This document shows, in pieces, positions 1 to 10,191 of a stretch of DNA of 64,000 bases. A program made the position numbers and the translations under genes. The notes beneath the pieces are model-generated. The model was not told the DNA's origin, did no database searches, and saw only the letters and a program-made list of their open reading frames with translations. Source of the DNA: Mycetohabitans rhizoxinica HKI 454. Lineage in GTDB: Bacteria; Pseudomonadota; Gammaproteobacteria; Burkholderiales; Burkholderiaceae. The first letter of the stretch is position 1; every line of letters starts with the position of its first letter. The stretch is taken from the NCBI RefSeq assembly GCF_000198775.1, contig NC_014722.1:1867386-1931385 (forward strand). The letters are read 5' to 3'.

Positions 1-739
1 GGGCTTGCTTGTCGGTCAGCCCGAACTGCTGCATCAGTTGCGCATAGATCGCCGCCTCCAGCTTCGGATCACGCGGCCGCTCGACCCAGCGCGACGACGT
101 CTTGTCCCGTCCGGTCAGCACTTCCTCCCTCGCGGTGTGCGATATGGTGATCACGGTGGCGTTGCTGTTCGCATTGCGCTCGACCAGCATGCGAAAGCGA
201 TCGCGCGTGCCCGACGAGTACACGAAGTCCAACAGCTTGCCCATCGAATTGCGGAACCAGTCGCCCGGGATCTTTGCGCGGTTCTCGGCCCAGTCCGTCT
301 CGATGATTCCCGTTGCCGGCGAATCCGTCTTCAGCACGAAGCCGCTCTGCGCCCAGAACGCCTTGAGCTGCGGCCACAACTCGTCCGGCGTGCGCCCGTT
401 GACCACCAGCCAGCGGCGCGTGCCATCCTGCTCCATGTGCATCCCATAGGGATCCTGCGCGGTAGGCACGCCCTCGGTCGTATTGCCGGCCGGCGTCGCG
501 GCCCGCGTCGGCTGCCCGCCCAGGCCCGCGGTCGTGGACGGAGCGACATAACGCTGATCCAGCGGCGCAGTCTTCAGATCCGCCGGCACCTCGAGCCGCG
601 GCGCGGAAGTCGCGCCCTTGTAGTCGACGCGATCCGGCGCGAGCACGTCATTGAGCGTGTCACAACCTGCCAGCGACAACGCAGCAACCGCCCATACTGT
701 CACGCGCAACCCGCGCGCGGAGAAATCGAAACGTTTCAT
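1..739 (-). CDS. bamC: Outer-membrane assembly lipoprotein BamC, 3' end cut by window edge
   Basis: Reading from the ATG at 739, about 246 codons are visible and the frame runs off the window edge, so the C-terminus is missing. The protein opens with a lipoprotein signal: positively charged start, hydrophobic stretch, then a lipobox LSLAGC with the acylated Cys at residue 26. A Pro/Ala/Thr-rich linker follows, then a BamC-like domain containing RRWLVVNGRTPDELWPQL. BamC is a lipoprotein of the BAM complex, which inserts beta-barrel proteins into the outer membrane. It lies 65 bp downstream of dapA on the same strand; dapA-bamC is also the order in many proteobacteria. Family assignment is from the lipobox, domain motifs and synteny. 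Confidence 0.88.
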   Translation of the reverse strand, partial: MKRFDFSARGLRVTVWAVAALSLAGCDTLNDVLAPDRVDYKGATSAPRLEVPADLKTAPLDQRYVAPSTTAGLGGQPTRAATPAGNTTEGVPTAQDPYGMHMEQDGTRRWLVVNGRTPDELWPQLKAFWAQSGFVLKTDSPATGIIETDWAENRAKIPGDWFRNSMGKLLDFVYSSGTRDRFRMLVERNANSNATVITISHTAREEVLTGRDKTSSRWVERPRDPKLEAAIYAQLMQQFGLTDKQA

Positions 740-804
740 GAAATCCTTCGTGATGCGAATGGTGCCTGCTGGCCCGGCCATGCAGTCGTCTCGGCAGGGC
801 GCGG

Positions 805-1707
<903 letters not shown>

Positions 1708-1730
1708 GAAACTGTCTGAAAAATCAATCG

Positions 1731-2351
1731 TTAAACTGAGATTGTAGCGGATTGGTCCGGCAAATCGTATCTCGCTGGCCCATCATGTGCCCCCGTTTTA
1801 CGGCTGCGCACGTCACCGCGGCTTTCTCGAACGGCACACAGCCGCTGCACGAACGCGGGCTTAGGCCCGGCAATAAAGCCGTCCTCGAACGCAACGACGC
1901 GCAACGCGGCGTGCCGCGCTACCTCCAGCAGCTCGCCCGCGCGTAACAGGAAGCGCGGGTTCGAGGGCCGCCCCAGCGTTTCGTGGCCCTGCGCGAACGT
2001 CTCGTACAGCAGCACGCCGCCCGACGCCAGCGCGTCGGTCAGGTCATCGAACAGCGGCCGGTGCAGATACTGCGTGACGACGACAGCCGCGAAGCGCTGG
2101 TGCGCCTCGAAGGGCCATGCCGCGCTATCCTCATCCGGCTCCAAGTCGGCATGCACGATGCGCACCGTCGGCCATTCGGCCAGCGCGGCCAACGCCTGCG
2201 CATCGCGATCCAACGCGACGACCGGATGGCCGCGCTGGGCAAACCAGCGCACATGCCGGCCGCGGCCGCACGCCACGTCGAGCACGGTGCCATCGCGCGG
2301 CACCAGATGGGTCCATCGGCGGACCCACTCGGAGGCAACAGCGATCGCCAT
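1731..2351 (-). CDS. Class I SAM-dependent methyltransferase
   Basis: A 206-residue protein with a Rossmann-type SAM-binding core. Motif I is [16 protein letters not shown] (about residues 23-38), and an acidic motif II follows in [11 protein letters not shown]. Substrate is not predictable; small methyltransferases of this type act on metabolites, quinone precursors or nucleic acids. Its ATG overlaps the trpS stop codon by one base (TGATG at 2349-2353), which implies translational coupling. The last 30 residues or so are polar and probably disordered. Confidence 0.85.
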   Translation of the reverse strand: MAIAVASEWVRRWTHLVPRDGTVLDVACGRGRHVRWFAQRGHPVVALDRDAQALAALAEWPTVRIVHADLEPDEDSAAWPFEAHQRFAAVVVTQYLHRPLFDDLTDALASGGVLLYETFAQGHETLGRPSNPRFLLRAGELLEVARHAALRVVAFEDGFIAGPKPAFVQRLCAVRESRGDVRSRKTGAHDGPARYDLPDQSATISV

Positions 2352-3553
2352 CAGCTGTACGACAGCCCCATGGCCTCGCGCACATCGCGCATCGTCTCAT
2401 GAGCGAGTTTGCGCGCCTTGTCGCAGCCGTGCGCGACGATCGCGCGCAGCAGTGACGGATCATCCATGTACTTCTGTGCCCGCTCGAGCATCGGCTGCTG
2501 CTCGCGCAGGATGCCGTCGATCACTGGCTGCTTGCACTCCAAGCAGCCGATCCCGGCGCTGCGGCAACCGCGCTGCACCCATTCGTGCGTCGGTTGATCT
2601 GTATAGACCTGGTGCAGCTGCCATACCGGGCATTTGTCCGGATCGCCCGGATCGCTGCGGCGCACGCGCGCCGGGTCGGTCGGCATCGTGCGGACCTTTT
2701 TCTCGATCGACACCTTGTCTTCTCTCAGCCCAATCGTATTGCCGTACGATTTGGACATCTTCTGCCCATCGAGCCCCGGCATCCGCGATGCCTCGGTCAG
2801 CAGCACCTGCGGCTCTACCAAAATGATCTTGCGCGAGCCTTCGAGATAGCCGAACAGCCGTTCGCGGTCACTCAGCGACAGGCTTTGCGACTCCTGCAGC
2901 AGCGCGCGCGCCTGCTCCAGCGCCTCTTCGTCGCCCTCCTGCTGATAAGCATTGCGCAACTCATGGTACAGCTTGGAGCGCTTGCCGCCGAGTTTTCGCG
3001 CTGCCTCGTTGGCCTTGTCCTCGAAGCCCGGCTCGCGACCATACAAGTAGTTGAAGCGGCGTGCGATCTCGCGCGTCATTTCCACGTGCGGCACCTGGTC
3101 CTCGCCCACTGGCACCAGCGACGCGCGGTACAGCAGGATGTCCGCGGCCATCAGCACCGGATAGCCGAGAAAACCGTACGTGCCTAGATCCTTATCGCGC
3201 AGTTTCTCGATCTGCTCCCTGTAGGTCGGCACCCGCTCGAGCCAGCCAAGCGGCGTGCTCATGCCCAGCAGCAGCGACAACTCCGCGTGCTCCTGCACGC
3301 GGCTCTGTATGAACAGCGTGGCCTGCGCCGGATCAATGCCGGACGCGAGCCAGTCGATCAGCACTTCCCACACGTTGTTCTCAATCACATCCGGTGTTTC
3401 ATAGTGCGTCGTTAGCGCATGCAGATCGACCACACTGAAAAAGCACGGATACTCGGATTGCAGCTTGATCCAGTTCTTCAGCACGCCATGGTAATGGCCA
3501 AGGTGCAGCGAGCCGGTCGGGCGCATGCCGGAGAAGATACGGTCGGGGAACAT
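2351..3553 (-). CDS. trpS: Tryptophanyl-tRNA synthetase
   Basis: Class I aminoacyl-tRNA synthetase that charges tRNA-Trp. The start chosen is the ATG at 3553, giving MFPDRIFSGMRPTGSLHLGH, because family proteins begin at this point and the 15 upstream in-frame codons look non-coding. The HIGH-like motif is LHLGHYHG and the KMSKS loop is GQKMSKSYGN. At 400 residues it is longer than E. coli TrpS (334), as in other beta-proteobacteria, with an extra C-terminal segment carrying CLECK. It is coupled to the downstream methyltransferase by a one-base overlap. Confidence 0.96.
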   Translation of the reverse strand: MFPDRIFSGMRPTGSLHLGHYHGVLKNWIKLQSEYPCFFSVVDLHALTTHYETPDVIENNVWEVLIDWLASGIDPAQATLFIQSRVQEHAELSLLLGMSTPLGWLERVPTYREQIEKLRDKDLGTYGFLGYPVLMAADILLYRASLVPVGEDQVPHVEMTREIARRFNYLYGREPGFEDKANEAARKLGGKRSKLYHELRNAYQQEGDEEALEQARALLQESQSLSLSDRERLFGYLEGSRKIILVEPQVLLTEASRMPGLDGQKMSKSYGNTIGLREDKVSIEKKVRTMPTDPARVRRSDPGDPDKCPVWQLHQVYTDQPTHEWVQRGCRSAGIGCLECKQPVIDGILREQQPMLERAQKYMDDPSLLRAIVAHGCDKARKLAHETMRDVREAMGLSYS

Positions 3554-3605
3554 GGTATCGAAAGGTCGAATGTGAGGAAATCGTCGGAGCCTAGCCAATG
3601 CCCGC

Positions 3606-4274
3606 TCAGACGTGGCTGAACAAAGAAACGATAGGACGCAATATGCCGAACACGACTTCGTAGCCCACGGTCACCAGCGGACGCAGCCACAATGTATCGA
3701 GCACGCGTGTCATCACTAGCGCCATCACGATGAAAAAGCCGTAGGGCTCGATCTTCGCGAAGCGGTACGCGGCGCGCACCGGCAATAGCGCGGTGAGTAC
3801 ACGGCCCCCATCGAGCGGCAGCAGCGGAAACAGGTTCAGCGCGCCTAGCACGAGGTTCACCGCGACACCCGCTGACGCCATACGCACAAAAAACGGCTCT
3901 TCGACGTCAAGGCCGCGCAGTCCGATCGCAATACAGGCCCACACGAACGCTTGCAATAGGTTGCACGCGGGACCCGCGAGTGCGACCCAGAGGCTGTCCC
4001 AGCGAGGATTACGCAAGCGGCCGAAGTCGACCGGCACCGGTTTCGCATAGCCGAAGATAAACGCACCGCTGGTTGCAAATAACATAATCAGCGGGATCAC
4101 AATCGTGCCCATCGGATCGATGTGACGCATCGGATTAAGCGAGATACGCCCCATTAGATACGCCGTATTGTCGCCAAAGCGGCGGGCGACGATGCCATGC
4201 GCCGCTTCATGCAACGTGATCGCGAAGAGCAGCGGCAACGCGCTGACCAAGATTGTCTGTACGAGAGAGTCCAT
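3606..4274 (-). CDS. Site-2 protease family (M50) membrane metalloprotease
   Basis: A 222-residue polytopic membrane protein. The zinc-binding HEAAH motif sits in the first transmembrane helix (ITLHEAAHG), and the second catalytic signature NLFPLLPLDGGR supplies the Asp ligand. This is the short S2P subfamily found widely in bacteria beside trpS. Substrates are unknown; such proteins cleave within the membrane. The start chosen is the ATG at 4274; the 16 upstream codons look unlike coding sequence. A TACAAT hexamer lies only 6 bp upstream of this ATG and no Shine-Dalgarno is visible, so a leaderless start is possible. Confidence 0.9.
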   Translation of the reverse strand: MDSLVQTILVSALPLLFAITLHEAAHGIVARRFGDNTAYLMGRISLNPMRHIDPMGTIVIPLIMLFATSGAFIFGYAKPVPVDFGRLRNPRWDSLWVALAGPACNLLQAFVWACIAIGLRGLDVEEPFFVRMASAGVAVNLVLGALNLFPLLPLDGGRVLTALLPVRAAYRFAKIEPYGFFIVMALVMTRVLDTLWLRPLVTVGYEVVFGILRPIVSLFSHV

Positions 4275-4346
4275 CGCGCTATTGTAACAAGGCGCCGATG
4301 GCCAGCCGCGCGCACGCGACATGCCGCACGCTGCGCCGGCCAGAAC

Positions 4347-4976
4347 TCACGGCGCGAGCCCGAAGGGCTCCAACGGGCCACGGCCGACCCGCACGAGCAC
4401 TGGCGCATCTCCGCTCAAGTCGATTACGGTTGACGGCTCGGCCGCGCACGCGCCCCCGTCAATCACGAGATCGAGTTGTTTTTCCAGCTGCGCGCGGATC
4501 GCTTCGGGCTCGTTCAGCGGCTCATCGTCGCCAGGCAAGATCAACGTTGACGCGATCACCGGCTGCCCAAGCGCTTCGAGCAGCGCAAGTGTGATCGCGT
4601 GATCCGGCACGCGCAGCCCGATGGTCTTACGCGACGGATGCGACAGGCGCCGCGGCACTTCCTTGGTCGCCTGCAGGATGAACACATAGGGGCCCGGCGT
4701 GACGGCCTTGATCAACCGATACTGCCGGTTGTCTACCATCGCGAACGTTGCCAATTCGGACAGGTCACGTACCATCAGCGACAAATGCCGGCGCTCGTTA
4801 AGGCCGCGGATGCGTCGCAACTGCTCGACGGCGGCCTTGTCGTCGAGATGGCAGGCAAGCGCATAGCTCGAATCGGTCGGCAACGCGACGACGCCGCCAC
4901 CGTCGATGATCTGCGCGGCCTGTTTAATCAGCCTCGGTTGCGGGTTGTCCGGGTGGATGCGGAAGTATTGGGACAT
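4347..4976 (-). CDS. YciO-type Sua5/YrdC/YwlC family protein (L-threonylcarbamoyladenylate synthase-like)
   Basis: 209 residues of the Sua5/YrdC fold. Visible family features are GGGVVALPTDSSYALAC near the N-terminus, which corresponds to the nucleotide/threonine-binding strand, then TPGPYVFIL and IGLRVPDH. TsaC/Sua5 make threonylcarbamoyl-AMP for tRNA t6A. The YciO branch is a paralogue whose physiological role is less clear, and the SQYFRIHPDNPQPRLI opening is typical of YciO. The gene starts 7 bp after the PHP phosphatase stop, so the two are very likely one transcript. Confidence 0.9.
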   Translation of the reverse strand: MSQYFRIHPDNPQPRLIKQAAQIIDGGGVVALPTDSSYALACHLDDKAAVEQLRRIRGLNERRHLSLMVRDLSELATFAMVDNRQYRLIKAVTPGPYVFILQATKEVPRRLSHPSRKTIGLRVPDHAITLALLEALGQPVIASTLILPGDDEPLNEPEAIRAQLEKQLDLVIDGGACAAEPSTVIDLSGDAPVLVRVGRGPLEPFGLAP

Positions 4977-4983
4977 GGATCGG

Positions 4984-5814
4984 TCAGAGCCAGCGAGTCC
5001 ACACCGGCGTCAGATCCGACGGCAACGGCGGCAAGCTACCCAGCTCAGTTGCGCCGTCGCCGGGCGCATGGAAATCGGAGCCGCGCGAGGCCTGCAAGCC
5101 GAAGCGCCGCGCCACTTGCGCATATTCGCGGTACTGGTCCGGCGTATGGCTGCCGGTCACCACCTCGATTGCCTCGCCGCCGAGTTGCTTGAATGTCGAG
5201 AGCAACGTGTCCAACTCCAACGACGTGTACTTGTAGCGTCCCGGATGCGCAAGCACTGCCACGCCGCCCGCGCCGAGAATCCATCCCATTGCATCCTCGA
5301 GCGTAGCCCAGCGGTGTGGCACATACCCTGGCTTGTTCTGCACAAGGTAGCGAGCGAACACGTCGGCGGTGGACACCGCATAACCTGCGTCGACGAGAAA
5401 ACGCGCAAAGTGCGTGCGCGAGATCAAGTCCGGATTCGATACATAGCGCAGCGCGCCTTCATACGCATGATCGATGCCGACCTCGGCGAGCCGCCGGCCG
5501 ATCTCGACCGCCCTTGCCTGCCGGCCACTGCGCGTCGCCGCCAGCCCATCGACCAGCGCGCGGTGGCCTTCATCGATGCCCAGCCCCACCACGTGGATGG
5601 TACGCGAGGCCCACGTCACCGAAATTTCGACGCCGGTCACATAGCGCATCTGCAACGCCGCGGCAGCTGCGCGCGCCTGCGCGAGGCCGCGCACCTCGTC
5701 GTGGTCGGTCAGCGCCCACAACTGCACGCCGCCGTCGGCCGCGCGGCGCGCAACGTCGGCGGGCGACAGGCGTCCGTCTGAAAGGGTCGAGTGGCAATGG
5801 AGATCAGCATTCAT
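4984..5814 (-). CDS. PHP-domain phosphoesterase (nucleoside 3',5'-bisphosphate phosphatase / RNase AM type)
   Basis: 276 residues of the polymerase-and-histidinol-phosphatase (PHP) fold. The N-terminal metal-binding motif is DLHCHSTLSDG (residues 4-14), followed by ALTDHDEVRG. Later metal ligands are in VLAHPGRY and in SRGSDFHAPGD. Characterised relatives (E. coli YciV, Chromobacterium Cv1693) hydrolyse nucleoside 3',5'-bisphosphates such as pAp and trim RNA 5' ends. It heads the short-gap cluster PHP-yciO-S2P-trpS. The biochemical assignment rests on family membership only. Confidence 0.88.
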   Translation of the reverse strand: MNADLHCHSTLSDGRLSPADVARRAADGGVQLWALTDHDEVRGLAQARAAAAALQMRYVTGVEISVTWASRTIHVVGLGIDEGHRALVDGLAATRSGRQARAVEIGRRLAEVGIDHAYEGALRYVSNPDLISRTHFARFLVDAGYAVSTADVFARYLVQNKPGYVPHRWATLEDAMGWILGAGGVAVLAHPGRYKYTSLELDTLLSTFKQLGGEAIEVVTGSHTPDQYREYAQVARRFGLQASRGSDFHAPGDGATELGSLPPLPSDLTPVWTRWL

Positions 5815-5902
5815 GGTCGTTCACGGCAGGTCCGACCATTCTACTGCAAGCGCGGCGCAGCGGTCCGCGCCGCCGCGCGCCATGGTGCAGCGCCGTGACG
5901 GA

Positions 5903-6787
5903 TCAAGCACAAAACGCGTCGATCAACGCCGCCACCTGCTCCGGCTGGTCATGATGCAGCATATGGCCCGCGTCCGCGATGGTCTTCTGCTGCCAGTGCT
6001 TGAACGCCCGGAACCGCGCCTTGAACGCCGGGATCGGCACATCGCCGGCCAGCGCGTGTAATGTCGGCGAATCGACAGCCTCGACATGCAACACCTTCGC
6101 GCTCACGCGCGCCCACACCGCCATCACCTCGTCGAGGTGATACAGCAACGGCCCGCGCAGCTTGTGCGCGGGATCCGCCAGCAACTCGAAGCGCCCGTGC
6201 GCACGCTGGCGCGACCAGTGTGTCGCCAGGAACGCGGCACGCGACGGCGCCAGGCGCGGGTTAGTCTGGGTCAGCCGTGCCGCCACCTCGTCTAATGACG
6301 CATAGGTTTTCAACGTGGGCGGCTGGCGCAAGTCATCGAGCCAGTGCTCGATACGCGCGCCGGCATGGGCGGGATTGGACGCCGGCAGGCCGAACCCTTC
6401 CAGGTCCACGACGCGACGCACCCGGTGCGGTCGCACGCCGGCGTACAGGCAAGCCAGGTTCGCTCCCATGCTATGGCCGACCAAGTTCACCGGCCGCTCA
6501 GGCGCGTACCGATCCAGCAACGCATCGAGATCCGCCAGGTAATCGTGGAATCCATAATGTCCCCCGCCGTGTTGCTGCACGGGCCAATCCGATAATCCGA
6601 ATCCTCGTGCGTCGGGCGCGATCACGCGCCAGTTCCCGCCTAGCGCGTCGACGACAAACTGGAACGAGGCCGATACGTCCATCCAGCCGTGCAGCATGAA
6701 CAACATCGGCGCATCATCCGGGCCCCAGCAACGCACATGCAGCTTCACGCCGCGCACCGTGAAGAACTCGGAGGTTGAAGCATCCAT
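5903..6787 (-). CDS. Alpha/beta-fold hydrolase
   Basis: 294 residues with the classical alpha/beta hydrolase layout. The oxyanion region is FMLHGWMDVS, the nucleophile elbow is LVGHSMGANLA (Ser in GHSMG), and a late His is in DAGHMLHHDQPE near the C-terminus. A cap region (about residues 140-220) precedes the final strand. Substrate cannot be predicted; relatives include esterases and thioesterases. There is no signal peptide, so it should be cytoplasmic. A perfect minus-strand TATAAT at 6818-6823, about 30 bp upstream of the ATG, is a plausible -10 element without a convincing -35. Confidence 0.88.
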   Translation of the reverse strand: MDASTSEFFTVRGVKLHVRCWGPDDAPMLFMLHGWMDVSASFQFVVDALGGNWRVIAPDARGFGLSDWPVQQHGGGHYGFHDYLADLDALLDRYAPERPVNLVGHSMGANLACLYAGVRPHRVRRVVDLEGFGLPASNPAHAGARIEHWLDDLRQPPTLKTYASLDEVAARLTQTNPRLAPSRAAFLATHWSRQRAHGRFELLADPAHKLRGPLLYHLDEVMAVWARVSAKVLHVEAVDSPTLHALAGDVPIPAFKARFRAFKHWQQKTIADAGHMLHHDQPEQVAALIDAFCA

Positions 6788-6930
6788 CTGACCGCCTAAA
6801 AAGCGAATGATCGTTCGATTATAGCGGCGTCCACGCTGTGGCGCATCAGCGATGCTGACTTACGTGGCGTCATACTGTCCCGTTCCGTCCCCGGTCGGCT
6901 CGTCGGCTCGGGCTCGGGTCGGGCCCGGCT

Positions 6931-7020
6931 CATCTCGGCTCATCTCGGCTCATCTCGGCTCATCTCGGCTCATCTCGGCTCATCTCGGCTCAGCCCGACT
7001 CAGCTCCGCTCATCTCGGCT
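6931..7020. repeat. 10-bp tandem repeat array between the hydrolase and DUF455 genes
   Basis: Six perfect head-to-tail copies of a 10-bp unit (CATCTCGGCT) fill 6931-6990. Two degenerate units (CAGCCCGACT, CAGCTCCGCT) and one further perfect copy reach 7020, and CGGCT-rich sequence flanks both sides. The array lies at 6788-7065, between the start of the alpha/beta hydrolase gene and the stop of the DUF455 gene. I see no gene in this interval. Confidence 0.95.
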
Positions 7021-7065
7021 TGACTCGGCTCGCCGGATCGGGTCATCGCGCCGGCTCTGCTCATG

Positions 7066-7893
7066 TCACAAAAGCGCGTCCGGATGGTTCAGCGCGGCAA
7101 GCTCCGCGTCGTCAAAGCCCGCCGCGCGACGCGCATCGACGTTGAACGGGCCCTTCAGCCGCGGCGCGCGATACTCGCTCGCAAGCCGGGCGTAAGTGGA
7201 CAGCGGCGCGATGCCGGCGCGCTCGCACAACCAACGGAACCAATGGTTGCCGATTCGCACATGCCCAATCTCGTCGCGCAGAATCACATCAAGGATGCGC
7301 GCGGCGGCCAGATCGCCGGCCTGCTCAAGCTTGCGGCGAATCGGCGGCGACGCATCGAGTCCGCGTGCCTCCAGCGTGCGCGGCACCAATGCGATACGCG
7401 CGAGCACATCCGCACGCGTGCGCTCGGCCATCTCCCACAACCCGTCGTGCGCCGGAAAGTCCCCGTACACATACCCGAGCGTGCCCAGATGATCGGACAA
7501 CAGTGTGAAGTGATACGCTTCCTCTTCGGCCACGCTCAGCCAGTCGCGATAGAACGCATCGGGCAACCCCGGAAATCGCCAGATCGCATCGAGTGCGAGA
7601 TTGATCGCGTTGAACTCGATATGCGCCAGCGCGTGCAGCAGCGCCGCTCGTCCCTGCTCCGTATGCATGCTGCGCCGCTCCAGGCGCTCGGGCGCGACGC
7701 GCCGTGGACGCGCCGGGCGCCCCGGCACGCCCGGCGGCTCGCCGAGCACCCGACTCGCATCGATGACGCCGCTGCCCGAGCGCCAGTGCGCGCCAAGCGC
7801 GGTCACCGCATCGACCTTGTCTCGCGGATCGGTGAGCAGGAGCGCCTCCAGCGCGCGCTGCCGCAAGCACGACTGAACGAGTGACTCGACCAT
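7066..7893 (-). CDS. Ferritin-like DUF455 family protein
   Basis: A 275-residue, mainly helical protein. The probable di-iron ligand pattern is AHIEFNAINLALDA, then EEEAYHF, then DEIGHVRIGNHWF, i.e. Glu and ExxH motifs spread over a four-helix bundle. DUF455 proteins belong to the ferritin-like superfamily and resemble MiaE-type hydroxylases; their reaction is undefined. The ATG at 7893 is the only sensible start. The divergent gamma-carbonic-anhydrase-like gene begins 206 bp away. Confidence 0.88.
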   Translation of the reverse strand: MVESLVQSCLRQRALEALLLTDPRDKVDAVTALGAHWRSGSGVIDASRVLGEPPGVPGRPARPRRVAPERLERRSMHTEQGRAALLHALAHIEFNAINLALDAIWRFPGLPDAFYRDWLSVAEEEAYHFTLLSDHLGTLGYVYGDFPAHDGLWEMAERTRADVLARIALVPRTLEARGLDASPPIRRKLEQAGDLAAARILDVILRDEIGHVRIGNHWFRWLCERAGIAPLSTYARLASEYRAPRLKGPFNVDARRAAGFDDAELAALNHPDALL

Positions 7894-8099
7894 GTTGATG
7901 CTTCCTCATGCTGGCGGCGCTAGGACGGCAACTGCGGTAACGGGCTGCGCGCAGCCCGGACGCAGCCGCTGACGCGCCGGTACAATATCGTTTTGGGCAA
8001 TGTCCCGTGGCATGCATTTTACCGGCGCGCTCGCGCGTCACGGACTATCTGGTCACGGGCTATCTGGCCGGCGGGGCCGGACTTCGATAAGGAGACAAT

Positions 8100-8624
8100 G
8101 TGGCGATCTACAAGCTCGGCGAGGATGCGCCAACGATCCATGAATCCGCATTCGTCGCCGACAGCGCAACGGTGATCGGCCAGGTCGTGCTCGCCGAAAA
8201 CACCAGTGTGTGGTTCTCGGCGGTGCTGCGCGGCGACAACGAACCGTTGACGGTCGGCGCCGGCAGTAACGTGCAGGACGGCGTGGTGATGCATACGGAT
8301 CCGGGCTTTGCATTGACCATCGGCAAGAACGTATCGATCGGACACCAGGCGATGTTGCACGGATGCACAATCCATGACAACACGTTGATCGGCATCCAGG
8401 CCGTGGTGATGAACGGCGCTGTAATCGGCTGCAATTGCCTAGTGGGCGCCGGCGCGGTGGTCACCGAGGGCAAGACATTTCCGGACAATTCGCTGATTCT
8501 CGGCGCGCCAGCGCGCGTGGTGCGCCCGCTCAGCGATGACGAGATTCAGAGTCTGCAAAGGAACGCACGCAGTTACATCGAGCGGCGCCAGCTGTTCAAG
8601 GAAAACCTGGTGCGCATCGGCTGA
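8100..8624 (+). CDS. Gamma-carbonic anhydrase-like hexapeptide-repeat protein (YrdA family)
   Basis: 174 residues of left-handed beta-helix built from hexapeptide repeats. His residues that align with the gamma-CA zinc ligands are in VVMHTDPG and IGHQAMLHGC. Bacterial YrdA/CaiE-like relatives bind metal, but most have not been shown to be active carbonic anhydrases. The start is a GTG at 8100: AAGGAG at 8088-8093 gives a normal spacing, and the ATG two bases upstream is in a different frame. It precedes hslO by 65 bp on the same strand. Confidence 0.9.
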   Translation: MAIYKLGEDAPTIHESAFVADSATVIGQVVLAENTSVWFSAVLRGDNEPLTVGAGSNVQDGVVMHTDPGFALTIGKNVSIGHQAMLHGCTIHDNTLIGIQAVVMNGAVIGCNCLVGAGAVVTEGKTFPDNSLILGAPARVVRPLSDDEIQSLQRNARSYIERRQLFKENLVRIG

Positions 8625-8689
8625 TCCGGACCACCGGGCAAGCCCAGCGCCGCGCCGCAATCCATTTGTCGTAGTCAAGGAAGTCAGTC

Positions 8690-9643
8690 GTGACAGACCA
8701 GTTGCAAAAATTCATGTTCGAGGCCGCGCCAGTGCGTGGCAAAGTCGTCACGCTGGAGAAGACGTGGCAGGAAATCCTCCTGCGTCGTGCCTATCCGGCG
8801 CCGGTGCGTACGTTACTTGGCGAAATGATGGCCGCCGCTGCGCTGCTGTCGGCCAACATCAAGTTCGACGGCACGCTAGTCATGCAGATCCTGGGCGACG
8901 GGCCGGTCAAGATGCTAGTCGTGCAGTGCCGCTCCGATTTGTCGATGCGGGCGACGGCCAAGCTTGGCAGCGAGTGTGACACATTGAGCGACACTGCGTC
9001 GCTGACCGAGTTGGTCAACGCAACCGGTCGTGGGCGCTGCGTCATCACGCTGGATCCGCACGAAAAGCTTCCCGGCCAGCAGCCGTATCAGGGTATCGTG
9101 CCCTTGAGCAACGCGCACGATGGCCCGCTGGACAGCGTCGCGCAGGTGCTCGAGCACTATATGCGCCACTCGGAGCAGCTCGACACGCGGTTGTGGCTGG
9201 CGGCCGACGAACGGCGCGCGGTTGGGATGCTGTTACAGAAATTGCCCGGCGACGGCGGGATCGTGCCGCGTGCGGTGCAGACTGACGCCGACACGTGGGA
9301 CCGGGTCTGCCACCTCGGCTCGACGCTGAAGGCCGACGAGATGCTCACGGCCGACCCGGATACGCTGATGCGGCGATTATTCTGGCAAGAGAACGTCAGC
9401 CGCTTCGACCCCGCGCCGACGCGTTTCGCCTGCACCTGCTCGCGCGAAAAGGTCGGCGGGATGCTGCAAATGCTCGGACGTGACGAGATCGACAGCATTC
9501 TGATCGAGCAAGGCCATGTGGAAGTACATTGCGAGTTCTGCAACCAGCGCTATGAATTCGACGCGGTTGACGCCACGCAACTTTTCCACGGCAATGAACG
9601 CTCATTGAACGTCGCGGCCGCGCCGAGCCAACAGCGGCATTAA
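8690..9643 (+). CDS. hslO: Redox-regulated chaperone Hsp33
   Basis: A 317-residue cytosolic holdase activated by oxidative stress. The C-terminal zinc switch is intact: the CxC part is FACTCSREKVGGML and the CxxC part is HCEFCNQRYEF. The N-terminal Hsp33 domain with VRTLLGEMMAAAALLSANIK is also clear. The start is the GTG at 8690, preceded by a purine-rich AAGGAAG. Length is slightly above the E. coli protein (292) because of small insertions. Probably cotranscribed with the upstream gamma-CA-like gene. Confidence 0.96.
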   Translation: MTDQLQKFMFEAAPVRGKVVTLEKTWQEILLRRAYPAPVRTLLGEMMAAAALLSANIKFDGTLVMQILGDGPVKMLVVQCRSDLSMRATAKLGSECDTLSDTASLTELVNATGRGRCVITLDPHEKLPGQQPYQGIVPLSNAHDGPLDSVAQVLEHYMRHSEQLDTRLWLAADERRAVGMLLQKLPGDGGIVPRAVQTDADTWDRVCHLGSTLKADEMLTADPDTLMRRLFWQENVSRFDPAPTRFACTCSREKVGGMLQMLGRDEIDSILIEQGHVEVHCEFCNQRYEFDAVDATQLFHGNERSLNVAAAPSQQRH

Positions 9644-9726
9644 ACGGCGGGCCGATGCAGGAAAAGCGACCGGCGCAAGCCATCGCGCATGGCGAGCACA
9701 GCATGACGCAGCCGACGGAGATCGAT

Positions 9727-10098
9727 ATGAACAGGTATTCCCCTCGCGCCGCCGTGGCGGCGTTTGGTGCGCTCGCCGCCGCGTCGGCGCTGCTGCTCGG
9801 CGGCTGCGCCGTCAGTTACCCGCCCACCCCACACACCGTGCTGAGCCAGTTGCCGGAGTCGCCCCGCACCCCACCGACGCCGTTGACTCCAGCAGAAAAA
9901 CGGCGCTATGACGAAATCGGTCGCCAAGTGTTGCGCGAGCAGGACGCGGCCATGCAGGCCGACGCGCTCGCGCGCGCGTGGTCCCGGTATCCATACGCGG
10001 TCACGCCGGTGTATGGCGGATACTACCGCGGACGTTGGGGACCCGGCTGGGGTGTCGGCAGCGGATGGGGCTATCCGGGGTACTATCTGGGCTGGTGA
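9727..10098 (+). CDS. Small Gly/Tyr-rich lipoprotein
   Basis: 123 residues from the ATG at 9727. The signal peptide ends in the lipobox LLLGGC (Cys about residue 27), so the mature protein should be lipid-anchored. The middle is Pro/Thr-rich (TPPTPLTPAEKRRYDEIGRQ), and the tail is a Gly/Tyr/Trp-rich segment (YYRGRWGPGWGVGSGWGYPG). No function can be assigned. The start at 9727 is preferred over upstream in-frame ATGs because it places the signal peptide at the very N-terminus. It follows hslO on the same strand. Confidence 0.75.
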   Translation: MNRYSPRAAVAAFGALAAASALLLGGCAVSYPPTPHTVLSQLPESPRTPPTPLTPAEKRRYDEIGRQVLREQDAAMQADALARAWSRYPYAVTPVYGGYYRGRWGPGWGVGSGWGYPGYYLGW

Positions 10099-10191
10099 TA
10101 CTGCTGATCGGGCTCGCCGCGACCCATGCCGGCGCACACCAGTGCTGGCACACAAGCGATGCCCGGCGTTACCGCCGGATTACGAGCAACG

